DNA of 64,000 nucleotides. Origin: Membranipora membranacea (lineage: Eukaryota; Bryozoa; Gymnolaemata; Cheilostomatida; Membraniporidae). Shown here one piece after another: positions 39,260-53,300 of the stretch; positions within the stretch are counted from its first letter, which is position 1, and the number at the start of each line of letters is the position of its first letter. A program made the translations under genes and the position numbers. The stretch is from positions 14,632,001 through 14,696,000 of the forward strand of contig OU612068.1 in assembly GCA_914767715.1 (NCBI GenBank), in the 5' to 3' direction. Below the pieces are notes generated by a model. That model was not told the DNA's origin, did no database searches, and saw only the letters and a program-made list of their open reading frames with translations.

Positions 39260-41391
39260 TGCTGAGAAACGAACCCACAGTGTACTATACTGACCAGCTC
39301 ATTAGGTAATTGCGATTGAGACTACATAGGTAGCCACAGCGAATAGTGACGCAGCGACACAGCGACGCAACAAATAGTTTGCAAACTAGGGGTTCACTGA
39401 TTTGTTTGTAAACCGAATTACGACGTAAAGACATGCACCGGATCAAGACGGAATAATGAGGTTGTAAATTGCTCGTGGTAAATTGAAGAGGTAAAATAAA
39501 TGACAAATGATAATGGTAGGCACATAGGCGGCAGCTACCAGGAGAAGTGAATGATAGTATAATCTGTGAGAAGTTATCGAAACTCACATGGGAGCGGCGT
39601 AATTAACGCAGATTACATGACGATGATATTGTAATAAGAAAAAACAAAATAATCTAATCTATATAATACCAAAAGAATGAAGTTTCTAATGAGAGAATAG
39701 AGTTAAATAATTACTTGAAAGTAGAGAGGATCCCTGAAATTTCCTGCCTGGCTTGTTGACTGTTTACTGGTTGACCACAAATTGCCCAAAAATTTGAAAT
39801 TTAACAGTTCTTGGCTCAAAAGTGCAAAGTTCAAGCAACTAAGAATTTGCAAGTGGCCTATTGGCTGTAGTATAATTGTTTTGTGCCATTTATAGTGATT
39901 AGCTTCGGAACCATAGAAATTTCTATAAAGCAGAATTGAATCATTGCTATTTCTATTGAGCCAGATTTTTGCCCAGGCACTCAGGCTAAAATGATTTGCT
40001 CAGGTATGACTGCCTCTATTAGATATTAGCCTTTGAACCATAGAAATATATATTTGAGCAAATTTTAACCATTGAAATTTCTATTAAAGCAGATAATTTT
40101 ACACATATTGCCCAGGCACTTAGGCTTTATTAAGTTGCTCTGAGGAGTGATTGAGGATTGCACATAGACAAACTATGTCTATTGGATTGAATAAAAATGG
40201 CTAGAAAAAGCCAAAAACCTGTGCTGGCTGTTGCAAGTTTTCTATGTCATAGCATCAACTGCTGGTTTTCATATTGCTCCCAAAGAGAAGATCAGGTATG
40301 AATCTAGTTAAGTTGACAATAATTGAAGGTGGATGGGCAAAACTGTAGGTGTTTATTGTGTGCAAAAATAGGGCTCAGCTGCCACATAAGTTTTCAGAAG
40401 TCCCCTATGAGAGTTGCTTCATGGGCATTACCTTAATACCACCTCCAAACCTTCGGTTTTTCGGTGGGATAATAAGATTTCTTGCATGAACTCATCTAAA
40501 CAGAAGAGAGAGGAAATCAACTGATACTACAGCAGCCATTTGTATTCATGATACTACCGTATTTATAATCTTTGCTGCAGCTTGAGCATTAACCAGGTTA
40601 ACAATGTATTCTTTTTTCTTTTCATGGCTAATATTGTAAAACATTCTTTGAGAATGATCATTATGCCAATAATGTATTAAAAAAAAAAAGATCTCGATAG
40701 ATTTTCCAATCAATTTTATTCCATTTGGCCCCCAATGCTTCCTTGGTTGTTAGTTGTAGCCAGGCAATTATCTTCGACATAAAAAGTACAAAACTATAAC
40801 AACTGCTGTACATGTTGTAAAAATAAATGTTTAGACTAGAAACCGGGCTTTTTAATACGTCACCAGTCACCACTGTCCTCTTAATCTGACATGGTGACTT
40901 TTTGAGAGAATCGACCCTTGGCTTGTAATTGTGACATGATTCTAAAACACACCCATAATCCTACCAGGTAAAAAATGTACAAACAGAAAACATTTAGTCA
41001 AGCTTAAAATATATGGCAAGCTGACGTACTACATACTCTTATTGTGTTTTTTACAATCTTACATTACAAGAATACGATGGGATAGAAAATATCAATATAC
41101 TCTATTAATTGTATAAACCATTATCCTGAAAAAGTCAGTTCCTTTAAAATATTTCATGTCTCATATATCAAAATCACTCATCCAGGCCTACCTTAGCAAT
41201 GGGCACTCTTGAGCAAAATGAGTTGTTGATTAATTTTTGTTGTTGTAATATTTGGTGTTTTGTTTGAATATCATTGTTTTGACTTGATTGTTGAGGCAAG
41301 CTAGTTACACTGTGTGGGTCGCATGACATCTTAATAACCTTCCCTTAATTTTCTATTATCATGGCACCTATGTATATGGATGTTGCAGAGT
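39260..41391. other. Spacer downstream of gene 4
   Basis: 2.1 kb between the tandem repeat and the stop codon of gene 4. It holds one diverged tandem duplication (39899-40140) and otherwise AT-rich sequence without recognisable genes. Confidence 0.5.
39899..40140. repeat. Diverged tandem duplication, unit about 125 bp
   Basis: Two related units begin with TTAGCTTCGGAACCATAGAA (39899) and TTAGCCTTTGAACCATAGAA (40027). Both contain TTTCTATTRAAGCAGA-like and GCCCAGGCACT(C/T)AGGCT words in the same order. Confidence 0.7.
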
Positions 41392-44300
41392 CTATTTGTC
41401 ACTTCGCTTCCATTCTTGGTCTCCCTGCAAAAGTTCTTCACTAACCTCATCTACATTGACAGCATCTGGGAAGTAAATGAGAGGATGTGGAATGGCATGT
41501 CAAGCCTGTGTTTGAACTGAAACATCATCAGAGTTAAGCTGTTGGCAACTTATTTTCTGCGGTAGGTAACCCTCAAGGGAACAGAAATCAAGCAAAGTTG
41601 TGTATTTTTTTTACATTTGGGCGCCGTGACGAGCTAATTGAAGTTAATTTCCATAATCAGTTGTCACACACTGTTTCATACTTTGGGAATCTGAGCTTAC
41701 CTGTTAGATTCATGGAAGACATGTTATCGGTTAGCTCTTCAATTTCGTTTTCTTCTACCTCATCCGGTGGGGCGCTACCCACGTACCCGCCTCCTTCCTC
41801 AATGTGAGCCAACAGTCTATATTTTCATGAAGCATAAATATAATTACTCAAAGCAAATTTGAAGGAATACGAATGAAAAGACTTAAGAGCCAGCCACCAG
41901 GGAGTTTGGGACAAAACTCTCTGCAGCCATTACACAATAAATATTATATATTTAATATTAATTATTCTTTTAATTAATAATTACATTAAAATAAATATCA
42001 ATTATTTCTCCAACAATTATCAGCTCAAGAACATTCACTTACAAACTGCATCTTTTTTTCATTCTTCTTTTGGCACAAAACAAAAAGCATTTTTTTTCTA
42101 GAAAACGATTATGATGCCAACAAAAGTATTAAAACAAAAAGAAGGTAACTTGGGAGTTGCCATCCCTCGTTTTCTCAATGACAACACCGATGATCTCATT
42201 TTTGGTGGTACCATCATAAATTGACAAAACAGATTTCCAAAACAATAATACATTAGTGTTGATACAGACCTGTTCCAGTTCTTATCCTTCCTCAGAATAC
42301 CAGGATTACCAATCACAATGAGAAGTGACTTAGCTCGGGTTACAGCCACATTGAATCTCTAAATAATCACATAAAATGGTACAGGTGATATAATAATTCA
42401 AGTAAGTCAATATCAATAATGAAAAACAAAAATCAATTCATTTTTCAAGTTTTGTTTTACAGCTTTAAAGCTGAAATATGAAAATAGGATTCATATCAAT
42501 TTTTCCTTTTTATCAATAAGATCAAAAAACAAAAAATTGACTTGATCTTCATATTTTGATTTTTTGTTTTGGAACAAAAAGCGGTAAACAAGTTGTTTTT
42601 TGATTTTTAACATCAGTGTGCAAAAATGAAGAACAAACGATACTATGTCCCCTTATACGCTGTGCAGTGGTTTTGTCTCCGCCTCCTAATTTACATTACC
42701 CATGTGATTCTTGTTTGTCATCAATATTATTTTGTTTTGAATAGTTAGATCAGACCACCCTGGCAGGGCTATACATGTCACTACATTGCATTGCAGACTG
42801 CCCTGGCTATGTGAGACATGACACTTCAACGTTTCAGACCACCCTGACAGTGCCTGGCCTGACACTATGTTTCAGACCACCCTGGCTGTGTACACATGGC
42901 AATATTTTGTTGTTTACAAGACCTAGACATGGCACCTTATACAGCAATTGTGAGGCACCCAATTGTTGGTGACATTATGACATTGAATTGGGTAGTAGCA
43001 ATGATACTAATATTGATTTTACATGCTCTACCCATAGACGTTTAAATCATATAATGAAATGATAATAAACAGTATATAAATGTAATAATATTGATATTAA
43101 ATAACTATCGCCTTCGGAAACAACATTTTTATAAAATTTTAATCATCCTGGATTTTGCTATAAAGAGGGGTTTTCAAGCAGGGTGAACTACATGTAAGTG
43201 TTTTATGCACACAATCTACTGCTGCTGAGTTATGACATTCAAATTTATACACACTAATAATAAGTTTTAAGTTAACCCCAGCACTACTAGGTACTAGGGA
43301 GGACAAATCTTTTTGGTACCATCCCATATTTGGTTTTCCCATAGCTCTAGATATCTTCAGCTGACATTTTGACAATTTCAGCTGTACTGTCAGCGGCAAC
43401 GGTGAATAGTAATATTTTACAGTAAAATTAAATTTTCAAAATCAGTAAAACAAGTAAACATTGAGAAATTTCCATGAATATTATTTTCCTCACCTTTGGA
43501 TTACCGATGAAGCCGAGATTGAAGTCTTTATCATGAGTAAGATAAGCGTCCTGACTCCTTACAGTGCTGATTATGATGACTTCTCTCTCGTTACCCTGAA
43601 ACTTCTCTACAGATCCCACAGTTATATCAGTATAGTTACGCATCCTACCCCGAGTGTCAGCCTCTAACGCTGAGAGAGCCTTCCGTATCTTATTCACCTA
43701 GCAGGGAAAAAGAGAATAAAAATACAATCAATTAATCATACACATTATTTGAGTTTGATAGATTGGCGTGTTTTAAATGGAATGGTCAGACAACTTTGTT
43801 ATCCTCTTACTGGTTACACCTAGAATACAGAACACTCAATGAAGGCGGTGGTTTTTGCACAATTAATTGAAGTCTTTTGCAGTTCCTGAATTATCAAAGG
43901 TAACCAATTAACGAAAAGTTTATGATCTAACCATATAATACGTGGGTACAAATGCAACTAAATAACAATGATTTTTATATGTCATCAAAATATGAATGAA
44001 ACAAATGTATCGTTTGTGGTATATATCAAAATATAATATGAATGATTTCATCCGTCTGACCAGGCTTACCTGTTGATGATAAGGGGAGATTATTCCTATA
44101 TGAGCTGGTTTAACGCTCGGTTTCTTGCAGTCCATCAGTTTCTGTACATAGCTGACTACCTGCATGACCTCATATCTGTTAAACCAGGAGGGAGAACTCC
44201 CTTCTCTCTCCTCATCTCCGTTAACTCCATGAAATATCAGAGGGAAGTTCTTTGTGGGTAATTCCTACAAACATTTCATTTCAGCACCTCTATCAAAGAG

Positions 44301-47300
44301 CCAATGTTATGATCAAGTGAAGTAAAGTGAAGACGAATGTGGATCAACTCCAATTATGCCCTAGTACCATCAATATGAACAGCTGAAGGCTAAAGGGTGA
44401 GATAGTGGAAGAAAGAAGCCTTACTCAAAGTTATCTCAATCCTCATTTATAATCCTTAATTTTAAGAAAGCTCATGAAATTTCACTGATTTGCAAATTAA
44501 AGATGAAACTTTAGAATAGACAGTTTTCTGAACTCTTATTTATGCCTCAATTCGGAGTTTTCCTCTCTCCAGTTTGGTACTTTTAACCCACGCCGCATAG
44601 GAAAAACCTGCTGAAAGAGGGTTATCTTGAAAACCGCTTATGTAAGGATAAAAATGATTTTTGGTTCAGAGTCTGCACCATTAAAAACCCTGTGAGACAG
44701 GGTTTCCAAATCATTGGAGGCTTGAATGTTGATAAATCTTAATTTTAGTGACAAAACTCGTGAAAAATTCTGCCAAATTGTCCGCAAAACAGGCAGAAAA
44801 TGCTATAATTGACTATCCAAATACTAAATTTATTTCCCAAACTATGTCTATATAAGTTTTTAATGTTGCAGATTCTGAATCAAAAATAATTTACATCCTG
44901 TTATAAGCGGTTTTCAAGATGACCCTCTTTTCAGCATGTTTTTCCTATGCGGCGTGGGTTAAAAGTACCTAACTGGAGAGAGGACAACTCCGAATTGAGG
45001 CCTAAATCAGAGCTCAGAAAACTGTCTATCCCAAACTAACAAATTGAGCTAAACCAGCATGACACAATCCATGGAGTGAAAAAATAAATAGTGTAAGTAA
45101 AAAGTATATAATATAAATTACGTACCTCCCATTGACAAAACTTAGTTCTATCTACAGGATCAGCGCATGCCTCCAGCTCATTCTCATAGAAGCACACATT
45201 GGGTACTTCTAGTATATCAGGATGGGACCGGAAGCTTCTAACTAACTTAGTTACATAGTTCTCATTGAATGAGTAGACGTCTGGATTTTTCTTATACAGT
45301 TCTGTAGACATCAATCTCTCCAGTAAACTTTTCCCTGAGGAAAAAAGGAGAATGATAAATTGCTGAGTGATGTCTCAAAAGACACTTATATATCAGATTT
45401 TATAAAACCAGATAATCATTTAATGTTCATAATTTAAGATCATGATGATTTTCTCTATCTCGACAGCTTCATTTGGTCACTCTTCAATAACACACTAGCG
45501 GTGGACCAGTCAAGGGGGAGCAACCCAAAAACCGACAAGAATTTTGACTTGACGTACCTACTATAATCTCCTAAGTTTGGAGAACCCTAAGAGTTTTACC
45601 ATGAAACACCATTACAGCCTACATTACCACATTAATGCCTTACCTAGCCCTCTACTTGTAGCTATACTGGATCTGATGATAGGTCCGAGCTGTTTAGGAT
45701 CCCCAGCTAGTACTACTTGACCTCCATTTCTCATATTAACATCCAGAAGACCAGATAATGGTATAATAGTCTCTGGTTCTGTAGCATGTCCAGCCTCATC
45801 AATAAATATGTGTGTGAAATGTGAGCCCATATCTGCAGACACCAGCCTGTGTTAATAGAGAAACACTTATTATTTTTCTTAGGGAAGATAACTTCAATTT
45901 CAAGGCTAGAATATAGCAAGAGTTTCTTCCTTAGGCCATGAATAAACTTTGCACGCCCCCTCAACATTTGACCAGGAAGGTAACAGGGAGCGCAAAGTAA
46001 ACCCTAATCTGTATTTCTGATTCTATATATCTCAGCCAAATGTATCCGAGTAAAGTGAAAGTGAGATCTTTAATAAACCCCATCTGGCTGTGAACGCCTT
46101 TTAGAACAGTTATGTTAGAACAGTTTCCATGTCAATATTGTTTTCATAGAAAATTATCAAATTTCCGCATAAGAAGAGATTGTCTCGCTGTCATCAGCAA
46201 TTAGGAGGAAACTAATGCACCCAAGCCTTTGCTTTGCCAGTATGATCTTGCCAGAAATAGCAACAAAATTACGCAATATTTGATCAGTGAGGTAAACAAA
46301 GTTATCAAAGTTACTCGATATACAAGCCTGAGTTGCAAGTCTGAGGCAAGATGGGCAAGAGCTGAACAAGTCTGGCATCAAACAGACCACTCACACAATC
46401 CTCGCATCACAGACCAGACAATCTTACAATGAGTGACCTCACCTTCCACTAGTGACCAGGGTAGATACGATAATCTTTCTCTGTTTGAGTACATCCTTAC
46501 AGGGGAACTCTATCTCCATATCACCCCTCTGTGACCCTGAACCTGCACCACTGAGAGCATGCTTACCGGGTGTGGAGATACCAGACTTACTGCGATAGTT
46601 TGCTACTTTCTGGACCTGAATCAACAAACAAGTAAATTCCAAGATTACAACATTGAGTTCGACTTTATATTTGGTATGTTACAATATGATCTATTGTATT
46701 TGCTGAAGTGGGGTATTTCATGTAAGCCTTTTGTTAACTCAACCATTGACAGAAAAAATACATTACTCCTTCCATCCGGCCAATTCTATTGAGATTAAAG
46801 CGGGTCCGACACCTTTGAGCACTAAGTCAAGTGAAGTTATGGCTCCTTGAATACAATTGAGAATTAGAGTATTTGATGGTCGTCTTCGGTTAACTCAACC
46901 ATTGCTGTAAGACAAATTTACTCCTTCAATCGGAATAATTCTTTTGAGATCGAAATGGATCCGCCACCTATGAGCATAGAGTCAAGTTTAACTCATTTGA
47001 TGTTAATAATTAGACGCAACTCATGATATTAATATATATCTTACATCAGGCTCCATATCACCATAAGGCCTGGAGAGAGCGTTCAGCCTATATATATCCT
47101 TATGTACTACATGCTCTAGTAGTCTTTTAGTCATCAGGTCGGCCGCTGCATTCTGTGGAGCACAGGCTAATATACGACAATTAGGATACTCTCTGTATAC
47201 CTAAAACATTTCAAGTACAATATTTGGATTTTTGAGAAGTTGTTTTTTCGTTGCAAAATTGCCGACAAGTTACAGTATCATGGATAAATAAATGTTAATA

Positions 47301-50300
47301 GAGAGCTAGTTCATGTTTTTCATACTGACATCTCCAAGTCAGATGGGTAAGTCACATGGGTAAGTCACATGGGTAAGTAACAGGGTAAGTAACATGAGTA
47401 AGTCACATATGTAAGTACCAGGGTAAGTAACATGGGTAAGTCACATGGGTTGTAGGAAATTCCACATACAACCAACTAACCTGTTTGATAGCCTCAACCA
47501 GTGTGAAGGTTTTGCCCGTACCCGGAGGACCGTATATAAGATACGGTGCTGGTCTGGAAGTCCCGGCTACTATATGTCTCACTGCAGAGTTCTGTTCTGT
47601 GTTACCCTCTATCTTTGTGTTATAGAATCTACATTTTCAACAAACATTCATAACAGGTAAGTTCCCCAGTGGAGTACCAAGTTGAATCACCAAGTCACTC
47701 TCAAAACCCTCAAGTGATGACTGGTCAAGCAGCCAAAATACAAACAAACAAAATCAGAAAATTTTTTACCACCAAAATAAAGTTAGACTGAATACATACC
47801 TGAGTGTGAGTTTGCTGACATCCCTCAGTGGAGGTAAAGGCCTGTCGACAGGGAAGAGAACCTTCTCCAGGTGGAAGTTATTCTCACCAGCCCAGGCTAT
47901 CGCTCTATGCTCTAATTTAATAGTCAGTCTGTTCACTGTGAACTCAATTCTAAACTTCATCTTATCTATAAAGGTATCCGTGAGCCTGCAATATGCACAG
48001 ACTAAGGTTAAGCTTCATAGCACACAATCCCATTTCCTAGAATTCTTAATGATATCAAGTCTGATCTTCCTTGGATTTTCAGGTTGAAGTTACATTGTGG
48101 GAGTGTTGTTGAAATTGAACACAATCTTGTGGCAGACAAAAATCTTGTATCACTAAACTCAAAACCTTTCTTTTGGGTATTCTAAGCTCCTACCACAAAC
48201 AAATCTAATTGCTTCAAATAATTTCAGCATGATCTGTTTGTTTCTGAAATGTTTCTGTTTCTTTGTTAAAAAAAGTTCAACAGGTAAATTGCTAGGATTT
48301 CGATCAAAACAACAATCTGCCATGATGGTATCAATAAGACGTTGATGCCATACCCGTAGATATCATTTCTACAAATACGCACTCACCTGTTATGAAATCC
48401 TAGAAATACTTCATTCAGAGTAACATTATGTACGTGTCCCTCATACTTTCTGCTGTCCGTATCTCTAGAAGCGTAGAGCCTATCTCCTCTTAGTACTGAT
48501 GGCCTGTTCTCAGCTAGGCCTGGTACCTATCAAATAATACACAACCACTGTAGAAAGGCAATATTCATATATGTTCTAAAAAACACTGCTTATCTCGCTT
48601 TTCAAAATACGATCATTATGAAATTGGGATTGTGTGCTTCTTGATACCTTGGCGAGTGAAGTGACAAGCGATTTTATCATTGCGTATGTTAGAAAGGTAT
48701 CTATTGTGAACTGAGGTATGAGGGCACCTTGCAAGTCTCCTGGATGATAAGTACGTAACAATGCAATACACTGTGCCATTCCAGTTATCAATAACTACAC
48801 AATACACATACTATACATATGTATCTGAATTAATTAATTAACAATCTTCTACATATTTCAAGCAATGTCTGATGTGTCTCTACTCACCATGAGCCTGATA
48901 AGTCCCGTCCTGGTATCTTTTCTCATAGGAGCCGCCTCTAATGTGTAATGTCCTATATCTACTCTCATCTGCGTCTCCTCAAGGTACAGTAGGTTAGCAA
49001 AGTACTTACTGTAATTACTGTAATCTAACTCTCTCAGATTCAACTCAGTTCTTAAAAGTAAAGGTGAGAAACTGACATGAAATGCTGCTGAAAAGAAAAA
49101 GTATTCAAAAAAGCAATCAAACCATTATTTAGAGATCTTTGTGGCCTTATCCAAAAGGAGACTGCACTAGGGGTGGGATGGCAGCACAACCAGTAAGATC
49201 TATGGTTTCATTCTTACAGCATGAATTTGTGTGAATTTTAAATGATCATTTCATTTTTTTGTTTTTTATTTTCACTTGTAATGATACCCAGTGATCAACC
49301 GACCAGTTCAGATAAAAAGTGAATCAACAATTTTGTGTTAAAAGTTGTCTGCTCGTATTAAAAGGAAGACGACTATTAACATACTACATTTTCATGCAAA
49401 CCAGTTGAGATTGTTAAAATTACAAAATGAAGCTTCCTAGCCATTCAACGGCAAAGCTGCACAAACTTACATGATATTTTGCAGTTTCTCATGAGTGCTC
49501 TCCCCTGCTTGTTTCAGCTCATGCAGGCTATCACCGATATAACGAGGCACTGTATACTGTGGTAACGCCAGACTCTTCTCCAGAGCATAGTTCTTGCTAC
49601 AAATAAATTAAATTAAGATCGAATATAGTCAAACAAGTAGTGAGTTATTGTACACTAGCCACAACGAAGGAAAACATATCTTACCATTGAACTAATATGC
49701 ATGCTATAACAGCGTATTGCAAATCAAAGTACGATAACTCACCGATGAAAATGATTATTACAAGGTAAGAAAATAAACATATAATATAACATATAATTAC
49801 AATATAACAACTAATATGAATACTACCAGGATGATATTTTCTGCCAGAATAGAAGGTAAATAATGAGAGTGACAATCATCAATGGAAAATAAATCACACA
49901 TCCAGACAAACTACAGCGACTTATATTGGTAGAGAGTAGTACTCACTCTATATCTGGAGTGTTATCACTTCTCACCACATTCAGCTTGGGTATATCTCTC
50001 TTTGCAGGTTTACTGTACGGAGTTACAGGCTGTAAGTCTGAGAATATCTGTACATTGTGTACAGCTTTGTATATTACCTCTCTCAGTATCCTGAACCTGT
50101 TACCCTTACCACTTGTGAAAGAGAATATGAGGGGGACTGTCATACGCCCGTAATTGTGAGGCCTGACTGTCATATGCACCCAGTATGAGGCTAAAAAGAG
50201 ACATGTGAGTCGTGTGAGCCGATGCAAGACAAATAAACTCATTTCAAAAGAGCTATAAAATACTGAAGTATAACAGGGGACAGGGGTAGTGGGCGGTCAT

Positions 50301-53300
50301 CAATAAATACACCGTAAGTATGAGAGATAAACATTTCATATATAGAAAATTTACACATACTGACTGAGTTGAATTCTTTTTTTACCACATTTTCAACCAC
50401 TAGTTGACTGGTAAATTCAACTGAGACATTAGTAGCCATGGTCTCTAGCAGAGATAGTGCAAGGTAATGAGAATACCATCATTTGGGTGATTATGTGGTA
50501 ACAGGTTCTTTGAGTTGTGAGTGCATGTGACAATTTATGAATGGCTGTATCTGGAAAATGCCTTGCAGTCAGATTTGGCATCTTTAATTAATTAAGTTAA
50601 TAGTTGTTTGAGTAGGTTATTGCCTCAAATATGTTTTCATTCCAATCCTCATCTAAACATTCAGTCCAACGACTTGATAACTAGAGTCAATGACAAGATA
50701 CTGTGGTTACACCAGCAGAGCATTGATTTTCGGAGAGACAGCAGTGCTGGCAGTGGACACTATAGGGTACATAATAATCATTATGCTAGGGCTTGATACA
50801 TTTCGGGGATTTGGAAAGTATTTATAATATTTGCTAGAGAAAGAATTGACACCCATAGACATGTAATATTGACAGCTGTTATCAAATTTGTAAATTTACT
50901 CACAGTTTTTAGGGATGACTTGAGTCCTCCTACAGCTGGTCACCTGACCTGAGTCTGACAGAACTACACTCCTCGTATCGTGTAGTAAGAAGTGAATACA
51001 TGTCTCAAACTTAACAGGTGTGTCGCCTTTGTTTGTGACTTTGAACTTGAACATTTTGGATTGGCCCACATTGCCGATCACTGACACAGTAGAAGACGAG
51101 GTGGTCTCTTGCTCCTGCTCACTATTCTCATATGATGTGACAACTTCTACTCCCTTCTTGTCTTGTATTAAAGCAGCTCTGAAAGCAAAATACACAAAGA
51201 ATCATATCACACATCAACGTTGCTATTGCTAATCATTAAAGGGTCAGTCCTATTGGAAAAGTGGATATATTACCCCAGTGAATCAAATATTGTGAGTTCA
51301 TAGGGCAAATAAAAATTAACAAAAAATGAAAATTGTGGAAAATAGCAATTAGTTTTTTTTCAATTATTTTAGCAAGGATCATAGTAGATCATAGTGGTCA
51401 GGGGGAGGCAATAAATCACTATGATCCAATTTTTCAGACTTTGCAGCAGTTTTACTGCAACTAGGTTCACAGGCAGTTTTATTTCATATGCCTTAATGAC
51501 TTCTCCGCCTAAGATCTTTAAAACCATACTAAACATGGCCTAGTAGGACTGTCACTTTAACACAACTCAACAGATCGACGAAAGTTGTTTTATGGGATGA
51601 ATGGAATGCTTTATTTTCCTTTACAGCAGTGCTTTTGAGTAGTGTGCAAAGGTAAAGTGGGCATTTACTTTTGTTAGCATCGGCAGTTTTTAACAGCTAA
51701 CAAACACACTTTGTGAAATCAAAGCAGGCATTTTTATGCAGCAGTCTGAGCACATGCATCTTATCATAATTCACTCTAAAGATTTGAACCGATATTATTC
51801 CAACAAAACTGGATAACACAACGTTTGAAGTACAACGAACTTACAGCACAATTAATTTATTAATTAATTGATTAGTTAACTTATTTAAAAACACATCGCT
51901 AAACTTAGATTAGAAATTACCTCCCCTCCCTGTATCCGCTCCTGAACTCGTTAACCTTGTGTCGTCTCCCCAGTTTATGCTGCACCATGTTACCTTCAGA
52001 GGTAGTTCTGATTGAGCACACCTCACAGTATAGTGGGTCCTCAGACAGAGGTATAGCAGCACCGCTGACTGTATCTCTGGGTGCTTCTCCTCTCTCAGCC
52101 AGTGTGAGCGTCTTGGATACCTTGATGAACAATTCTCGTTCATTCTAAATGAGTCGATAAATAGCTGGGTTAGTATGACTACTACCGTTAGTAGGACCAT
52201 AGAAGAGGGCAACAACTATTAAAGCTTTGGTTGGTGCAGGGAGAATGGTTGGTTGGTTGGTGGGAGTCACAACTTACACAAAACAACAACTGTGAATTAT
52301 ACACAAGGGAAACCGAAAGAACTATATCTGCACTATCTAGATATCAAGATATTTGTCATTGGTATGTTTTTAGGGCTTGCGTGTCACTGCAACTTTGAAG
52401 ATCCTGATAACAAGTTTATGTGCACTTTGAGTGTACCCTATATGCCTACTCCAGATTACTAGTATACACTACTAGCCTTGTCACCCGGCAATTTTTTATT
52501 TTGGGAGTACAAACAAAACAAGCAGCTGTGGGACAAGTCTAAGTATACACATAGAGATCATATCAATGTTAACACAATGAATGACTAGGATATCTGGTCT
52601 ATAATGAATCATGTAACTAAGGAAACTGTTGGAATATTAGTATGACACAAACTTACTGGAGTGATACGAGGCATCTTCCTGGCTTGTTGTTGATGGCTGT
52701 CAGAGTTCTGATGAGTGGCTAGGCCATGATTAGTAGATAGGCCCCTGTCACACAGCCGACACACAAAGAATACTCCGGTTTCCTCTGACCCGGGGTTCAC
52801 TGTAAATACTAGATCTTCCTTCAGGTCTATGAATATTGGCTTGATTATAACCATTCCTCTTTCAAAATATACATACTTCTTGCTGCGTAGATACTGTATA
52901 ACTTGTTGAAACGCATACCTGAAATAATAAAAAAAATAAATATCATCCAGGAATCTATGCATAGGATGACAGTATTATCCTGGTGCAGAATTCCCTCTCA
53001 GAATGGATGGGGTTTCTAGACTCTACTCGCATATATTTCGACGAGATTGATTCAGCCATCACTAACCTTCTGGCTGCAGGGACGGACTTGCAGAAACTAA
53101 TATAGGCATTGCCGAGATCAGACCTATAATATCTAGAGAACTGGTAAAGGAATGTATCTAGCGTCTTTAAAAATCTGTTGGCAGTTCTTTCCAACGTCTG
53201 TGCTGGTGAGTTGGCACCAATTTCTCCAACTAAAATACAAGACATATGAATTGGGAAATTTATTGATGAAGAAAGCAACACTTGTGGATACTCGTTGAAA

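Noticed and set aside
41392-53229. Gene 4 helicase as a separate gene with its own ATG in the 53229 exon
   Set aside because: The only nearby in-frame ATGs lie upstream of the acceptor AG, in the pyrimidine-poor intron. The exon itself has no early ATG like that of gene 3, and its phase fits the FEN1 donor exactly. Kept as the main alternative.
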